In this document: positions 1 through 9,936 of the stretch, in pieces | Numbering within the stretch: position 1 is the stretch's first letter | Layout: the number at the start of each line of letters is the position of its first letter | Source: Strigamia acuminata | Lineage: Eukaryota > Arthropoda > Chilopoda > Geophilomorpha > Linotaeniidae | NCBI GenBank assembly: GCA_949358305.1 | Contig: OX442314.1 | Coordinates: forward strand, 62,753,369-62,817,368 | Direction of reading: 5' to 3' | Length of the DNA: 64,000 bases | Notes under the pieces: model-generated | What the model saw: the letters and a program-made list of their open reading frames with translations, nothing else | Database searches by the model: none | What the model was told of the DNA's origin: nothing | Program-made: the position numbers and the translations under genes

Positions 1-146
1 TAGTTCCACGAACTAGCACTCGTCCACGACGAGAACGAAAACCAAATCCTAAATATGCAGATGAAAATTTCGTGCGAAACATCACTGCAGTATTTAAAAA
101 ACCATACCAACAACGAGGAAAAGCCTCAAAGTTCTGTTGGAATTGA
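1..146 (+). CDS. Pol polyprotein C-terminus (partial)
   Basis: The frame is open from the left edge to a TGA at 144-146. It encodes about 47 residues rich in Arg, Lys and Pro, including a segment of the type NPKYADENF. Basic, proline-containing tails of this kind follow the integrase of Gypsy Pol proteins; the intact Pol at 50180-53890 ends in a comparable way. No catalytic motif lies in the visible part, so the call rests on composition and on its place before the third ORF and LTR. Confidence 0.5.
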   Translation, partial: VPRTSTRPRRERKPNPKYADENFVRNITAVFKKPYQQRGKASKFCWN

Positions 147-1204
147 TAAAGTTTTATCCAAAACTTGAAGACTGTAATTATTCACATGTCTGACAGGTGT
201 AGTGATTTATAATCTCAACACCGGGGGACAAGATATTACGATATTTATGGAAATTTATATTAAAAATATGAATTTGTTGCGATGATTTAAAAATTCGGTA
301 GAATATTTTAATTTTTTGGTCGTATTTACATGTATTTTAACCAAAATACAGAGAATTACTGTGAAAAGTGATAATCTCGCGTAATTACGAAGGTACGAGA
401 CTTACGAGGTGTGATTAAACCTCGAACCCGACAATTAAAAGGGAATAAAATTCCCAGGGTTCATTGCACACAAACACTTCGTTAACACACACGGATACTA
501 GTGACTTCGTCCCTTCGACCCGTCTTCACTTTTTCGACTTGAGAATTTCGACGCTAATTCATTCAGCCGACTTCAAAACCGGAAAATTAGCTTCTAATTG
601 TAAGTAGTTTTCGTAAATATTCTTTGACTAAAGAATTAAGAAATTGTTCGCAACAATTGGTAAAATATCGGCGTCCCGATAAAAAAGTTATAAATTCACG
701 TGCTGTCATAAGCGTGAATCGGCATTAAATCACTCTGGAAGTTTAGCTATTCAGTCGAATAGTTGGGTTAAATTTAATAATTATTTATTAAGTTTAAGTA
801 CGTAGGCACCAATTATTTAAATCAAGTCGCGGTCGAGGCTTGCAAAAATTATTTAGCGGTGAATTTTCGATTTGAGATATTTTTTAGACTAAGTGTTAAT
901 TAATTAATACGAAAGTTATCTTTGATATTCGAAAAGTTGGATTAAATAGTTTAAGGAAACTAAAAGGATTTTTCTTTTGAAAAATCAACAAGTTGCGATT
1001 TTCGATGAAAATCTTGGTCGGCGAGTCCATTCTCGTGTCATAAACACAAGGGGAATGTGACTCATTAGTGTCACGTGTTAGGGGTTATAAATAACTCGAG
1101 TTGTGTATTTTCGTTGCGAACAATACGTTTTAATTCTTTGGACTCAAGGAATGATTATTTAGAGTGGAATTATTTTTAATAAAATAATTTATTTGCGTCT
1201 GCAG
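147..1204 (+). other. Noncoding region between pol and third ORF, with internal purine tract
   Basis: No convincing ORF. Bases 219-228 read CACCGGGGGA, identical to the tract just upstream of the 3' LTR (3452-3461). The last bases before the third ORF (about 1170-1204) are T-rich and end in CTGCAG directly before the ATG, which looks like a splice acceptor. A spliced subgenomic mRNA is therefore possible. Confidence 0.45.
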
Positions 1205-2725
1205 ATGGGAAGTGGTAAACACCGCTCAAAACGGAGTCATCGACGACACCGTCATGAAAGCTCGTCCAGCTCGTCCACCTCGTCTAGTGACGAGCAACGC
1301 CGTTCAGCGGAACGTGCCTACATGAGGGCCCAACCGATACCGACGGCGCCCGCCTCGATGTACGCCCTGACTCCACTGCAACTCGCGACGTTAAATTGGC
1401 TCAGTGTCCATCCGGACGGACTTCCGCTCGATTTAAATGCGATGATGCAGGCCCCATCCACTTCTGCGCAGCCAACTATTTATGAGTCGGCGCAATTGAC
1501 CCCGCTGGCTCAGGTGGCGTATCCGCCCACAAACGTTATCAACGTCCCGTTGGCCCCGCACTCACCCGAATTTCGGCCGCCAACTGCAAGCGTGGCGCCC
1601 ACCGTCGCCAACACGTCGAATGCGGCTGCACCGACTGTGACGGGACAATCAACGTCTGCTGTGCACCTCCCTGCCGGTGCTGAATCCTCGGCATCAGAGT
1701 ATGGATGGAATGAGCCGCCGCCGGGCGCTCTGCGTTATTCGGAGCCTGTTTCTCGCAACCGCGAGTACCGAGCGGCCAATAAAGCACGAAAGAAGGACGA
1801 GAAGGCCCGTCTGCGCAAAGAACAGTGCGAGCGTGACATGGCAGCTGGAATACCTCACGATAACATCGTGACTGACCAAGCCACGGAGACGATCTGCCCA
1901 TTTTGCGTCGGCTGTGGGTGGTGCTGCGGTGCATCCGCAGGTTCCTCATTAATGAGATGTCCCAACTGCCGTGGAAGAAAAACGCGACCGCGTTCGGAGC
2001 CGTGGCGCAAGGAGGTTCAGCCCCACGTGGTGAAAGGCATTAAGCCTAACGAGAAGCGGTGTTGGGCTCACTGCCCCAAGTGCCGATTGTTTTTGAACAG
2101 CCGTGGCGAAGCGGTTTACATCGACCCGCGCTTCCTCACCTGGACCCGCGCTGAAGCCAACGCCGGCGTAAGAGTCGAACTCCTTCGACAATCACCGCCG
2201 CCGTCCGAGGACTCCGAAGTTTCGACTGAAACTGTCCAAGCCGTCGAGAGCGCCGGAAGCGAGGTCGTGGAAGAATTCGTTCGACCGAGAACGATGTCGC
2301 GTGGACGAGGCTGTCTGACGCTCGACCGAGCAAGAGAAATCGCCAAGGTTCAACGGACCAATATCTTGGCACGAGGGCGAGCTCGTAAGCTTCAACAGGC
2401 CGTAGAAGCACCGTCTAAACCCGTGGAGGATCCTCCAGCGGTCGTAACCGACGTGTCGAGCGCTCCTATCGCGTCTAAGTCCGAGACTTCGGACGACGCT
2501 CAGTTTGAGGACGCCGAAGAGCTGCTTTCTGTCGTCGATTTCGTGGCGGAGTTGCTCGAGGATCTGCCGTTCCCACCTCCGAGCCCAGAGGAGATTGAAG
2601 CGCCGGAGGAAGCCGTGTTTTCCGCCGTCTCGACAGAGGCGACTGAAGAGTCGGATTTCCTGACTTCTGCCGAAGTCGAGAAACCAGAAGTGAAGGATCC
2701 GACTGAAGTCGAAAAGAAGGATTAA
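1205..2725 (+). CDS. Third ORF of Gypsy element, zinc-motif protein (506 aa)
   Basis: The frame is open and GC-richer than its surroundings. The first ATG (1205) is used as start, directly after a CTGCAG acceptor-like sequence. The N-terminus is a Ser/Arg/His-rich basic region. Then comes a long Ala/Pro/Thr-rich segment, a basic helix-like stretch (about residues 180-210), and a cysteine cluster at about 231-260 (CPFC, CxxCC, CPNC), with another CPKC near 295. The last 170 residues are acidic (Glu-rich). There is no signal peptide and no membrane segment, so it is not an envelope protein. It matches the third ORF at 48693-49958 in position and general design (CxxC pairs, basic and low-complexity arms). 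Function unknown; nucleic-acid binding is a guess from the basic arm and CxxC pairs. Confidence 0.75.
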   Translation: MGSGKHRSKRSHRRHRHESSSSSSTSSSDEQRRSAERAYMRAQPIPTAPASMYALTPLQLATLNWLSVHPDGLPLDLNAMMQAPSTSAQPTIYESAQLTPLAQVAYPPTNVINVPLAPHSPEFRPPTASVAPTVANTSNAAAPTVTGQSTSAVHLPAGAESSASEYGWNEPPPGALRYSEPVSRNREYRAANKARKKDEKARLRKEQCERDMAAGIPHDNIVTDQATETICPFCVGCGWCCGASAGSSLMRCPNCRGRKTRPRSEPWRKEVQPHVVKGIKPNEKRCWAHCPKCRLFLNSRGEAVYIDPRFLTWTRAEANAGVRVELLRQSPPPSEDSEVSTETVQAVESAGSEVVEEFVRPRTMSRGRGCLTLDRAREIAKVQRTNILARGRARKLQQAVEAPSKPVEDPPAVVTDVSSAPIASKSETSDDAQFEDAEELLSVVDFVAELLEDLPFPPPSPEEIEAPEEAVFSAVSTEATEESDFLTSAEVEKPEVKDPTEVEKKD

Positions 2726-3463
2726 AAGGGACAAATTAACATTCGTTATTTTTCCGAGTGGATATTTTTGACTAAAATAATCCAAGTGTTTTGTTGTGTT
2801 TCTTGCAATTACGAAATATTCTCATGAGTGTTGTGTTTGTTTGGTTTCAAGATTTTGAACTAATCATTAAATACTCGAACGAGTATAGTTTAATTTTAAA
2901 ATTGGATTCAATTTAATTTGTTTTGTTTTTCGAATTCAATTTGGATGTTTATTTGAATTAATCATATTAATATCTGTGTGATTGTTTAGTTTATTTTTCA
3001 TAATTATTTGTGAAAATTGTGTTTGTTTTTGCTTTGATCGAAGCGTAGAAGAATTTCAAGTTGAAATTCGTTAATTTTTTTATGACAATCGTAATAAAAA
3101 ATGAGTAGTTTAGATTTTCGATAAATAAAGTTTTGCATAAATTTATTTTATTGATTATCTTGTTGATTAATAAACTATGAATAAGTTTATTTGACGGAGA
3201 AATAAAATTTCTATCGAAATTAGTTTTTCGAGCATGTATCCATGTTCGGACGAGTTCATTGCCGTCGCTTAGCAACCGGGAGTTGCGCAGTGCAGAGAAG
3301 CCGATTAGTCTAATCGGGTGACGAAGTTTCTGAAAGAAATAACATGATTAAGTTAATAAAATACTTACCAAGTGGATTAATTCGATAGAATTAGGTGAAC
3401 ATTCTTATCCATTAAGAATGACAATCGAGAGTTAGTAAACTCTATGCTTGTCACCGGGGGATG
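2726..3463 (+). other. 3' noncoding region and polypurine tract before the 3' LTR
   Basis: AT-rich DNA without a convincing ORF. CACCGGGGGA at 3452-3461 lies directly before the TGTG start of the LTR and is the likely primer site for plus-strand synthesis. Confidence 0.55.
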
Positions 3464-3817
3464 TGTGATGATTACAAATCGATAGTTATCAATGTTCACC
3501 ATAGATGGCGCTGTTTAACCAACGCGCGTATTTCAAACTCGGTTAAAACTAAAAAGTGTGATAAATAATTATTTAGACACGGTGAATAAAATATAACTAT
3601 TTTATTCGATATAAATTAAGTATTAATTACTTAATGATGTTGATTCTATCGAATCAATATCCACACTACTTACCTGTCAAAGGGAACCAATCGGACCCTT
3701 CTGGACCCCAACTGGGCCCATCTGGACATAGTCATATATTAGGTCCGGACTAGTGACCCACGAATCCGTCGATTCGTACGCTGATTGGCTGTCGCCAATC
3801 TAGTAGTTCTACAGAAC

Positions 3818-3825
3818 TATATAAG
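3818..3825 (+). promoter_or_regulatory. LTR TATA box
   Basis: TATATAAG lies about 355 bp into the LTR. Transcription from here would place the hairpin-rich segment downstream (R/U5) in the RNA leader. Confidence 0.6.
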
Positions 3826-3949
3826 CTCCAGTTTCTCACTTTTTTGTCCCTGGCTTGATAACTGAACTTGTATATTGTCTGTAGTTGAATTGTTATCGTT
3901 TGATTTCATTATTCTCTATCGACACATCAGGCCACCTCAGCTCTCCACA

Positions 3950-4990
3950 GATAGTATTCATTACTATCTGTTATTGTTGTTGTAAGGCCTTTTCGGGAAG
4001 GCCAACTCCGGTAATAGACATGCATTCGCATGAAATGGCCCCGTAACGTTAGCCAGCTGTTCTACGGGACAGTAGGACTTCGTACGGTGGCTTAATATAA
4101 CGGTCGTATACAGTACGACCTTGCTAAATGAAAATAGGTCCCTCAGCTAACTGGCCACAGTCCGCTGCAGGATGGTTGTTGTAAACAACCCACGCAGGTT
4201 CCCGTCTTTCTATGATTGGTCCTTCCGCTCGTTAAAAGTCGGTAAAGGCCTAATGCACAGGTAACACGCCGGGTTGGTAGCCCGTGAGTAATATCTTCAG
4301 ATGTTGCGATAAATAACTACCTGGATAATGGTAATCCAACGGCAGTGGCCAAATAATATTTTACCCGGTGCTCGATCTGCTGATCCCGTCATCGTAAGGC
4401 ATGCTGGCGGATGGAGGAGTCAAATCCTCCCGCGATGGTTCTCTCGACCGTCGTGACGGTCCCCGCCCCATCGTACCCTCCGGGTTAGTAACCCGTGAAC
4501 GATATATAAAATATGTCGTGTTAAACAAATTACTTGGGCATTGGTAATCCTGTATTGGCAACATCTTTTTATACCGGTAAGTCCATAGAAATGTTTACCT
4601 GGTGGTTGGTACCACCGATAGCGAGTTAAAGCACACAATTAAATACTCGGCGCCTGATCACGAGATCTTGTCGTCGTAAGGCATGCTGGCGGATGGAGTC
4701 TCAACAACTCCCGCGACGTTCTCTCAATTGTCGTGACGGTCCCCGCCCAATTAATATTTATACAACAATTCATTTGTTGTATTCCACTAATTACTTTACT
4801 TTTATTCATTTGGAACATGGAATATTCTGCTGAATATTCCTACTTATGCGAAGGACTCTTCGCATTATTAGATACTCGATGCTGCGGACCAAATACGTCT
4901 CCGTAGCGATATTTGTGACGATGCCGCAAGTCAGCCGTATTCCTCTGGCTTCGCCCGGATCCTCAACCAGTTGATGCCGCCCGTTTACAC
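3950..4990 (+). other. Hairpin-rich, tandemly repeated LTR segment (putative structured RNA)
   Basis: Many short perfect hairpins follow one another, for example GGGTTAGTAACCC, GGTGGTTGGTACCACC and GAATATTCTGCTGAATATTC. Two units at about 4373-4474 and 4653-4753 share the core AAGGCATGCTGGCGGATGG and the end GTCGTGACGGTCCCCGCCC. In both, an outer GGCGG/CCGCC stem encloses two hairpins. The first is GGAGGA/TCCTCC in one copy and GGAGT/ACTCC in the other, so pairing is kept while bases change. A preceding GATC-loop-GATC hairpin is kept with a different loop. This pattern suggests selection on RNA structure. Confidence 0.55.
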
Positions 4991-5183
4991 GCGTCAAGAA
5001 CCCATCTTTTGTCGTTAATATTTAGTAATAAATATGTTATGTCACACTAAAACTGTAAGTTGTTTCTATTCGATCACGAGCCATGTTTGTAAAGACTTCC
5101 GTAGCTTATCTCGGTTAGGTTGTTGCTAAAACTTAGCAACGTCTTGTATAAACCGAATTATCTATCTCAAAAGGACTAATAAA

Positions 5184-5880
5184 TTAGCCCAAAAGTAGAA
5201 TCGTCACAAGTCCTCGGAATTTCTTGTAAAATTCGGCCGGAATTCCGTCGATGCCCGGGCTGCGGTTGTTGCTCAAGGTGTCAATCGTGTCTGAGATTTC
5301 CTTCACAGTGAAGGCGTCATCTAAGTTCGAAAAATCCACGCCAGAAATTAAATCCCCGTGAAATTTTGTCCAGATAGCTTCGTCTACGTCCACTCTCCCG
5401 AATTTTTCGCTGTAATGGTCGGTGAATGCGTTGCAAATAGCTTTTTCGTCGGAAATCAATGCGCCATTTACAAACAAACTGGAAATGTCGTGTTTCGAAT
5501 TTGCCGCCTCTTTCTTCCTCTTCGCGTCGTCGTTTAATTCCTCTAATTCGCGTGTGATTTCCTCGATGTCGCTTTTAAAAAAGTCCTGGTTCGACCTCTT
5601 TAAAATTTCCAGGCTCCAAAGTAGGGTTTCTCGATTTTCCTTTGCCCTCTTGTTCGCTGCGAACGATGCGGTCTTGCAAAATCGTTTAATCCGTCGCTTG
5701 ATCGTTTCCCATCCTCTTGTATCCAATCGCAACTCGTCGATCCAGTCGCCCCATTTCTGTGCAAAACGTTCGCAAAAGCGCTGGTCGTCAAGTAAGTCGG
5801 TGTTTAGTTTCCAAAACGATTTCATCTTCTTTCCAGAAACGAGTCCAAATTCGCAAACGTGTTGCGGCAATCGAAAAAGT
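5184..5880 (-). pseudogene. LINE (L1-like) reverse transcriptase fragment
   Basis: The minus-strand frame encodes about 228 residues. An SFWKLNTDLLDD segment (typical of the region after the endonuclease in L1/Tx1-type ORF2) is followed by a charged linker and then NNRSPGIDGIPAEFYKKF, the first conserved block of LINE reverse transcriptases. The frame stops soon after this block. The YADD catalytic region, the endonuclease and the 3' end are absent, so the copy is truncated on both sides and dead. It lies 137 bp beyond the LTR of the left Gypsy element. Clade placement (L1/Tx1 group) is from motif memory only. Confidence 0.75.
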
Positions 5881-6477
5881 CAAAATTTAGGCTTGAAAAT
5901 TATTTCGAATATTCACAAAACCAACGCAGTGTTGTAGAGAAGGTTCTTGCGCACAATTTGATGCCAAGAAGACAACAAACCGAGCGATACAACGTCTGGA
6001 ATCGTTAAAAAACCGAACAATGTAAATTCCGTGATCGTTGTTGGAAATAAATTCGGCCACGACACGAATGGTTTTAGTGAAATGTAACAAGTGATTTTAT
6101 TTTAATAATACAAAGGGTTAAATACAAGATTAAACAATATGATACTGATCGCTGATTGGATCCCCCGATCCCGCGGGATCAACACGTGATCGCGCACGTG
6201 TCGCTTCTTTGCGTCAGAATTTTCTTGAAAATTTGATAAATTTTTGTGAATTTTGATGATTTCTTGGTGAATTTCGATGGCAATTGATGGCTTTTGGTGT
6301 ATTTCTTAGCACATTGTGATAAATTTTGATTAATTTTACTTATTTATTTATTTATTTTATTTTTTGAGTGAATTTTTATTTATCAATTTTGATGAAATTT
6401 CAGTTTGTTAGTAAAATTGAGTGAAAATTGATAAAGTAATTTTTTTACTAGCCAATTTAATTTCAAGCTAAAAATTT
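5881..6477. other. AT-rich DNA, no feature recognised
   Basis: Bases 5881-6090 may be further decayed LINE sequence in other frames. The rest is AT-rich with no ORF, splice pattern or repeat that I can support. Confidence 0.3.
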
Positions 6478-6975
6478 CACTTTTAGGCCAAGAAAATGCA
6501 ATTTCCGGTCAAAAAATACAATTTTAGGCCAAACAATCCAATTTTAGGCCAAAAAGTACAATTTTAGGCGAAAAAATACAATTTTAGGCCACAAAATACA
6601 ATTTTAAGCCAAAAAATAGAATTTTAGGCCAAAAAATACAATTTTAGGCCAAAAAATACAATTTTAGGCCAAAAAATACAATTTTAGGCCAAAAAATACA
6701 ATTTTAGGCCAAAAAATTCATTTTTAGGCCAAAAAAATACAATTTTAGGCAAAAAATACAATTTTAGGCAAAAAAAATACAATTTTAGGCAAAAAATATA
6801 CAAAAAATATAATTTTAGACAAAAAAAATACAGTTTTAGTTAAAAAAATACAATTTTAGGCCAAAAAATAAAATTTTAGGCTAAAAATACAACTTTAAGA
6901 AAAAAAATGCAATTTTATGCTTAAAAAAGTCGAAATTTAGGCCATTAAAATCCAATTTTAGACCAAAAAATAAAT
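6478..6975. repeat. Minisatellite, about 20-21 bp unit
   Basis: More than 20 imperfect copies of a unit like ATTTTAGGCCAAAAAATACA. Drift increases towards both ends. The same core recurs in other arrays of this window (25.9 and 32 kb). Confidence 0.9.
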
Positions 6976-7499
6976 ATAAGCTTACAGCCTTAATTTTTGC
7001 TACAAGGGGCCTGGAAAAACATTCGTCCAGCGCCCCAAGGAAAAGTTAATCCGCCCCTCATGCAATCGCTTTGACTAAAATCAAAAAATAATATTACTCC
7101 GTAGTAAACATCGTGTTGCGTAAATAGTGACTGAATCGAAGACGGTTAGGGGTATTTATATATACAATGTACGTTTGCCACAAGAAAAACATCTTTTTGA
7201 AACTACCCTGCAGCACACCGCGTGCACATCAACGTGGTACGGAGATTTTGGTCATTCTAGGCCGACTGCAGTTGTGTTGCGGCGGTGAAAAGTTAAGCAA
7301 ATCTCCGGGGAAATAAATTTAACAATTTGTATCGGTTTTTCACTTCTATTATTTCAATTATATATAAATAAACACAAATACTGAATAAAACTGAATGAGT
7401 TCATTCAAAGTTTTTGTTTACATCGATTTTGGTGTTTCACAAACAAAAAAAACATTTATTTATTTTAGTAAAGTGTATAAGCAGATTCAAACCTGTATA
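6976..7499. other. Intergenic stretch upstream of tRNA, nothing recognised
   Basis: Mixed AT-rich sequence with no ORF of note. The part at about 7195-7310 is less AT-rich but has no recognisable coding content. Confidence 0.3.
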
Positions 7500-7572
7500 G
7501 CCCCTGTGGCCTAATGGATAAGGTGTCGGTCTCCTAAACCGAAGATTGCGAGTTCGAGTCCCGCCAGGGGTA
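7500..7572 (+). tRNA. tRNA-Arg-CCT: tRNA-Arg (anticodon CCU)
   Basis: The 73-nt cloverleaf is complete. The acceptor stem GCCCCTG pairs with CAGGGGT (first pair G-U), and the discriminator is A. The anticodon stem TCGGT/ACCGA carries loop CTCCTAA with anticodon CCT. The T arm reads GCGAG-TTCGAGT-CCCGC, which is also the B box; the A box is TGGCCTAATGG. It is intronless and close to the arginine CCU tRNA of other animals. A T-rich stretch follows within 12 bp. Confidence 0.97.
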
Positions 7573-7583
7573 GGTGATAGCTA

Positions 7584-7608
7584 TTTTTTTTTTTATTTTT
7601 TTTTTTTT
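7584..7608 (+). terminator. RNA polymerase III terminator
   Basis: Two T runs (11 and 13 bases, split by one A) start 12 bp after the tRNA end, well above the four Ts needed by polymerase III. Confidence 0.85.
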
Positions 7609-8103
7609 AAGATTATGTAGCGAGTTACAAGTTTCAGACTCACAAAATCAGACAAAAATGTAAGTTTTGTTTGTTTAACATTTTTTTTTAATTATTTTTT
7701 AGCAAGTAAGAAAGCAAACGATTAAAAAACTTACGTTTTTGGGCAACTTAAAAGTTGGTGCTTTAAATCGCCGTCAGAGTGTGCTCATACCGCACATTTA
7801 AAAACGTGCTTTATTGATACAATATTTCAAAACAAATACATAGAGGTTTTTGTAGAACGTTAATTCCTTTAGAAACTGAGATTGGTTTCGGAATTTATGG
7901 AAATGAAAGAGACATCTTTAGAGCCCATTATAGTTTCAGTCACGTACAGATGGCGCTACCAACGCCGGACGTTGAAATCGCTTTTCCGGTCGCACGCCGA
8001 ATATGTCCCACGCTGGTGTCGGTTAGATGAAGTGAGTCGGTTTTCTAGGTGAATTTTGTTTCCAGGCCGCACAGGCATAAATTGAATAGGTTTTTGCACG
8101 AAA
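7609..8103. other. Intergenic stretch with one AGATGGCGC site
   Basis: No gene seen. AGATGGCGC at 7948-7956 is one of several copies of this insulator-like word in the window. Confidence 0.3.
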
Positions 8104-8232
8104 ATGAACGTTTTTAGCTCAAAAATCGATGTTTTTAGCTCAAAAATCGATGTTTTTAGCTCAAAAATCGATGTTTTTAGCTTAAAAATTGATGTTTTTA
8201 GCTAAAAAATTGATGTTTTTAGCTAAAAAATA
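8104..8232. repeat. Minisatellite, 21 bp unit
   Basis: About six copies of GTTTTTAGCTCAAAAATCGAT, the first nearly perfect and the last drifting to CTAAAAAATAG. Confidence 0.9.
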
Positions 8233-8679
8233 GACTTTTTATAGGACAATAATCATCAGGCAACGTTATTGGTTGAAAATGTCGACTTTTTTATGAGATA
8301 GTGCAGATGTATAACATTTATATTCAGTTTTTTACTATAACGGTGATTATTAAATTTAATTATCTAATTATTTAATTAAATAAATGTAAACTCAGAGAAA
8401 AGCCGGGTATTAAAATAAAAATCTCATTTTGAAATTTAAGTGGAATTCACATGTATTGTAAATTGTGTGCAATTAGATAGCTTAGAAAATAAACTTTTTT
8501 TTTCCCGGATTCAACCCAAAGAATCACATAACACTTTCTAAACTTGATCCACAGTTTTGGTTGATTTCTTTATTACACATTTCACACCTAGTTTATATTT
8601 TTGAAAATATCTTCTACCAGCCATTAAGCAATTCAAATCATCCATCTTTTCACCCCTATTCATTAAGTCATAAAACAAG

Positions 8680-9474
8680 ATGAGATACATGTATTTAGTC
8701 GCATGTTTAACAGTTTATGTGAGTATCGTATAAACTAAGTTCGTTTTTTGCGTTCACTTGTAAAACTGAACTAGTTCGCGATCTTAGTTTGCGAACTAAT
8801 AGTTTGCGTTCGATACAACACCGACAATTTCTAATGACTTAATTTTTATATCTTTAAAAGATCGCAAACCACAGTTTGAGAACTGCTGTTTTAGCTAATG
8901 CAGACATGTGCTACTCATCTGAGGACTGCAAAATTAGTGAATGCTGTCATTATTACGGAGTAGTTGCAGGCAGGTAAGAAATTTTGTAGAAAAAAAATAA
9001 TTGTTTAATAATTAGTGAGGCAAAATTATAACCTGGACAGGCAACATTGTCACAAACAAGGGCCAATAACAATGGGTTGAACATGTGACCACGCAGGCTG
9101 ATCACTTACCTGCAACACAGGGCACTCTCACAGCTCTCATGCACTTCCTGTTTCTCGTGCGCCCCCTGTTGCGGTGCCCCACCAGATTATGAGCAATTAA
9201 ATATTTTTCTAATGACTTTCCAAACCTATGAAACAAATTATCATTCCCTGTCCGGGTAACAATTTTGCCCGTCGTAATTCTATTTTTCGTCCGATATAGT
9301 TGTCTAGAATTGCGGAAGAATGCGGAAGAATGTGGTGGAAGATTTCTCTGTCCCTGCAATACTGGACTGACGTGCAAGCCCAGAGTAGTAAGATTCTGTT
9401 CGGTAAATCGGCTTTGTGGTGTAGCAATGATGTCAAATGCATTTCTTGCAGGGAAGTTTTTGGAATATTTTTAA
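8680..9474 (+). CDS. Astakine-like secreted cytokine with prokineticin-type domain (3 exons)
   Basis: Exons 8680-8718, 8861-8973 and 9300-9474 join in phase (0, then 2) with GT..AG borders and give 108 residues. Exon 1 and the start of exon 2 make a hydrophobic signal peptide. The mature part has the prokineticin cysteine order: C-x5-C-x4-CC-x9-C, then C-x9-C, a CPC triplet, C-x6 and a final C (CPCNTGLTC is the clearest block). Astakines are arthropod prokineticin homologues that stimulate blood cell formation in crustaceans; like them this protein lacks the vertebrate AVIT N-terminus. An AATAAA lies at 9652-9657. The acceptor choice for exon 2 (AAAAG at 8860) is set by phase; the acceptor 16 bp downstream would hit a stop. 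The last about 20 residues could be spliced differently. Family assignment is by cysteine pattern only. Confidence 0.72.
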
Positions 9475-9651
9475 AATGGGAAGTGGAGTTTGCACTCCTA
9501 TTGCCGCCATTTTCCCCTATCGTGGCTGATTTTCTTATTGATCGGGAACCAACAATTTTTGGATTACAACTTTTACGATTTGTGACATATATGAAATTTT
9601 TTGTTATTAAATTTGTTGGCTAAACTTGACGATTAAAGCACGATTTTACTT

Positions 9652-9657
9652 AATAAA
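9652..9657 (+). promoter_or_regulatory. Polyadenylation signal of the astakine-like gene
   Basis: AATAAA lies 178 bp after the stop codon, the first such hexamer downstream. Confidence 0.5.
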
Positions 9658-9936
9658 ACATGATTTATTTTGCCACTGCATGCTGGTGATAAAACATGAT
9701 AAACGTGACGAAATGCGGAATCAACTTTAAATTCCAAACCCACATCACCAGTCTTTTATGTTTTCACAATTAAAACTAAAAAGAAAAAACGAAATAAAGC
9801 AAAATAAAAAGAAATTAAACTTCTAAAATTTACAAAAATAAGCGCAAACGAAAAAAAAACGCCACATCTTGCCACCACGGTTCGGGTTTTAGCGAAACCC
9901 AAATACCCAACTTCCGACTCTGAAACTCGCGTTGCC

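Larger units (their letters stand above)
1..5046 (+). mobile_element. Ty3/Gypsy LTR retrotransposon, 3' part (left end outside window)
   Basis: The stretch reads, in order: the last codons of a pol-like frame (ends 146), about 1 kb of noncoding DNA, a 506-residue third ORF (1205-2725), a 3' noncoding stretch ending in a purine tract (CACCGGGGGA, 3452-3461), and a 3' LTR (3464-5046). The LTR starts TGTGA and ends GTCACA. The order gag-pol-ORF3-LTR matches the complete element at 47573-58361, which supports the assignment. The 5' LTR, gag and most of pol lie left of the window. If intact, its 4-bp target duplication should be CTAA, the bases right after the LTR. Confidence 0.8.
3464..5046 (+). 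repeat. 3' LTR of the left Gypsy element (about 1.58 kb)
   Basis: Boundaries come from the purine tract ending at 3461 and short inverted ends TGTGA...(G)TCACA. A start at 3462 is equally possible. The LTR holds an AGATGGCGC motif (3503-3511), a TATA box (3818-3825), a dense hairpin region (about 3950-4990) and a polyadenylation signal AATAAA (5027-5032) near its end. The solo LTR at 39785-41445 has the same ends, a similar length, and TATA and hairpins in the same order. The two are probably related lineages, though the primary sequence is diverged. Confidence 0.7.

Noticed and set aside
1205-2725. Third ORF as an envelope gene
   Set aside because: No signal peptide, no hydrophobic fusion or anchor segment, and CxxC zinc-like clusters instead.
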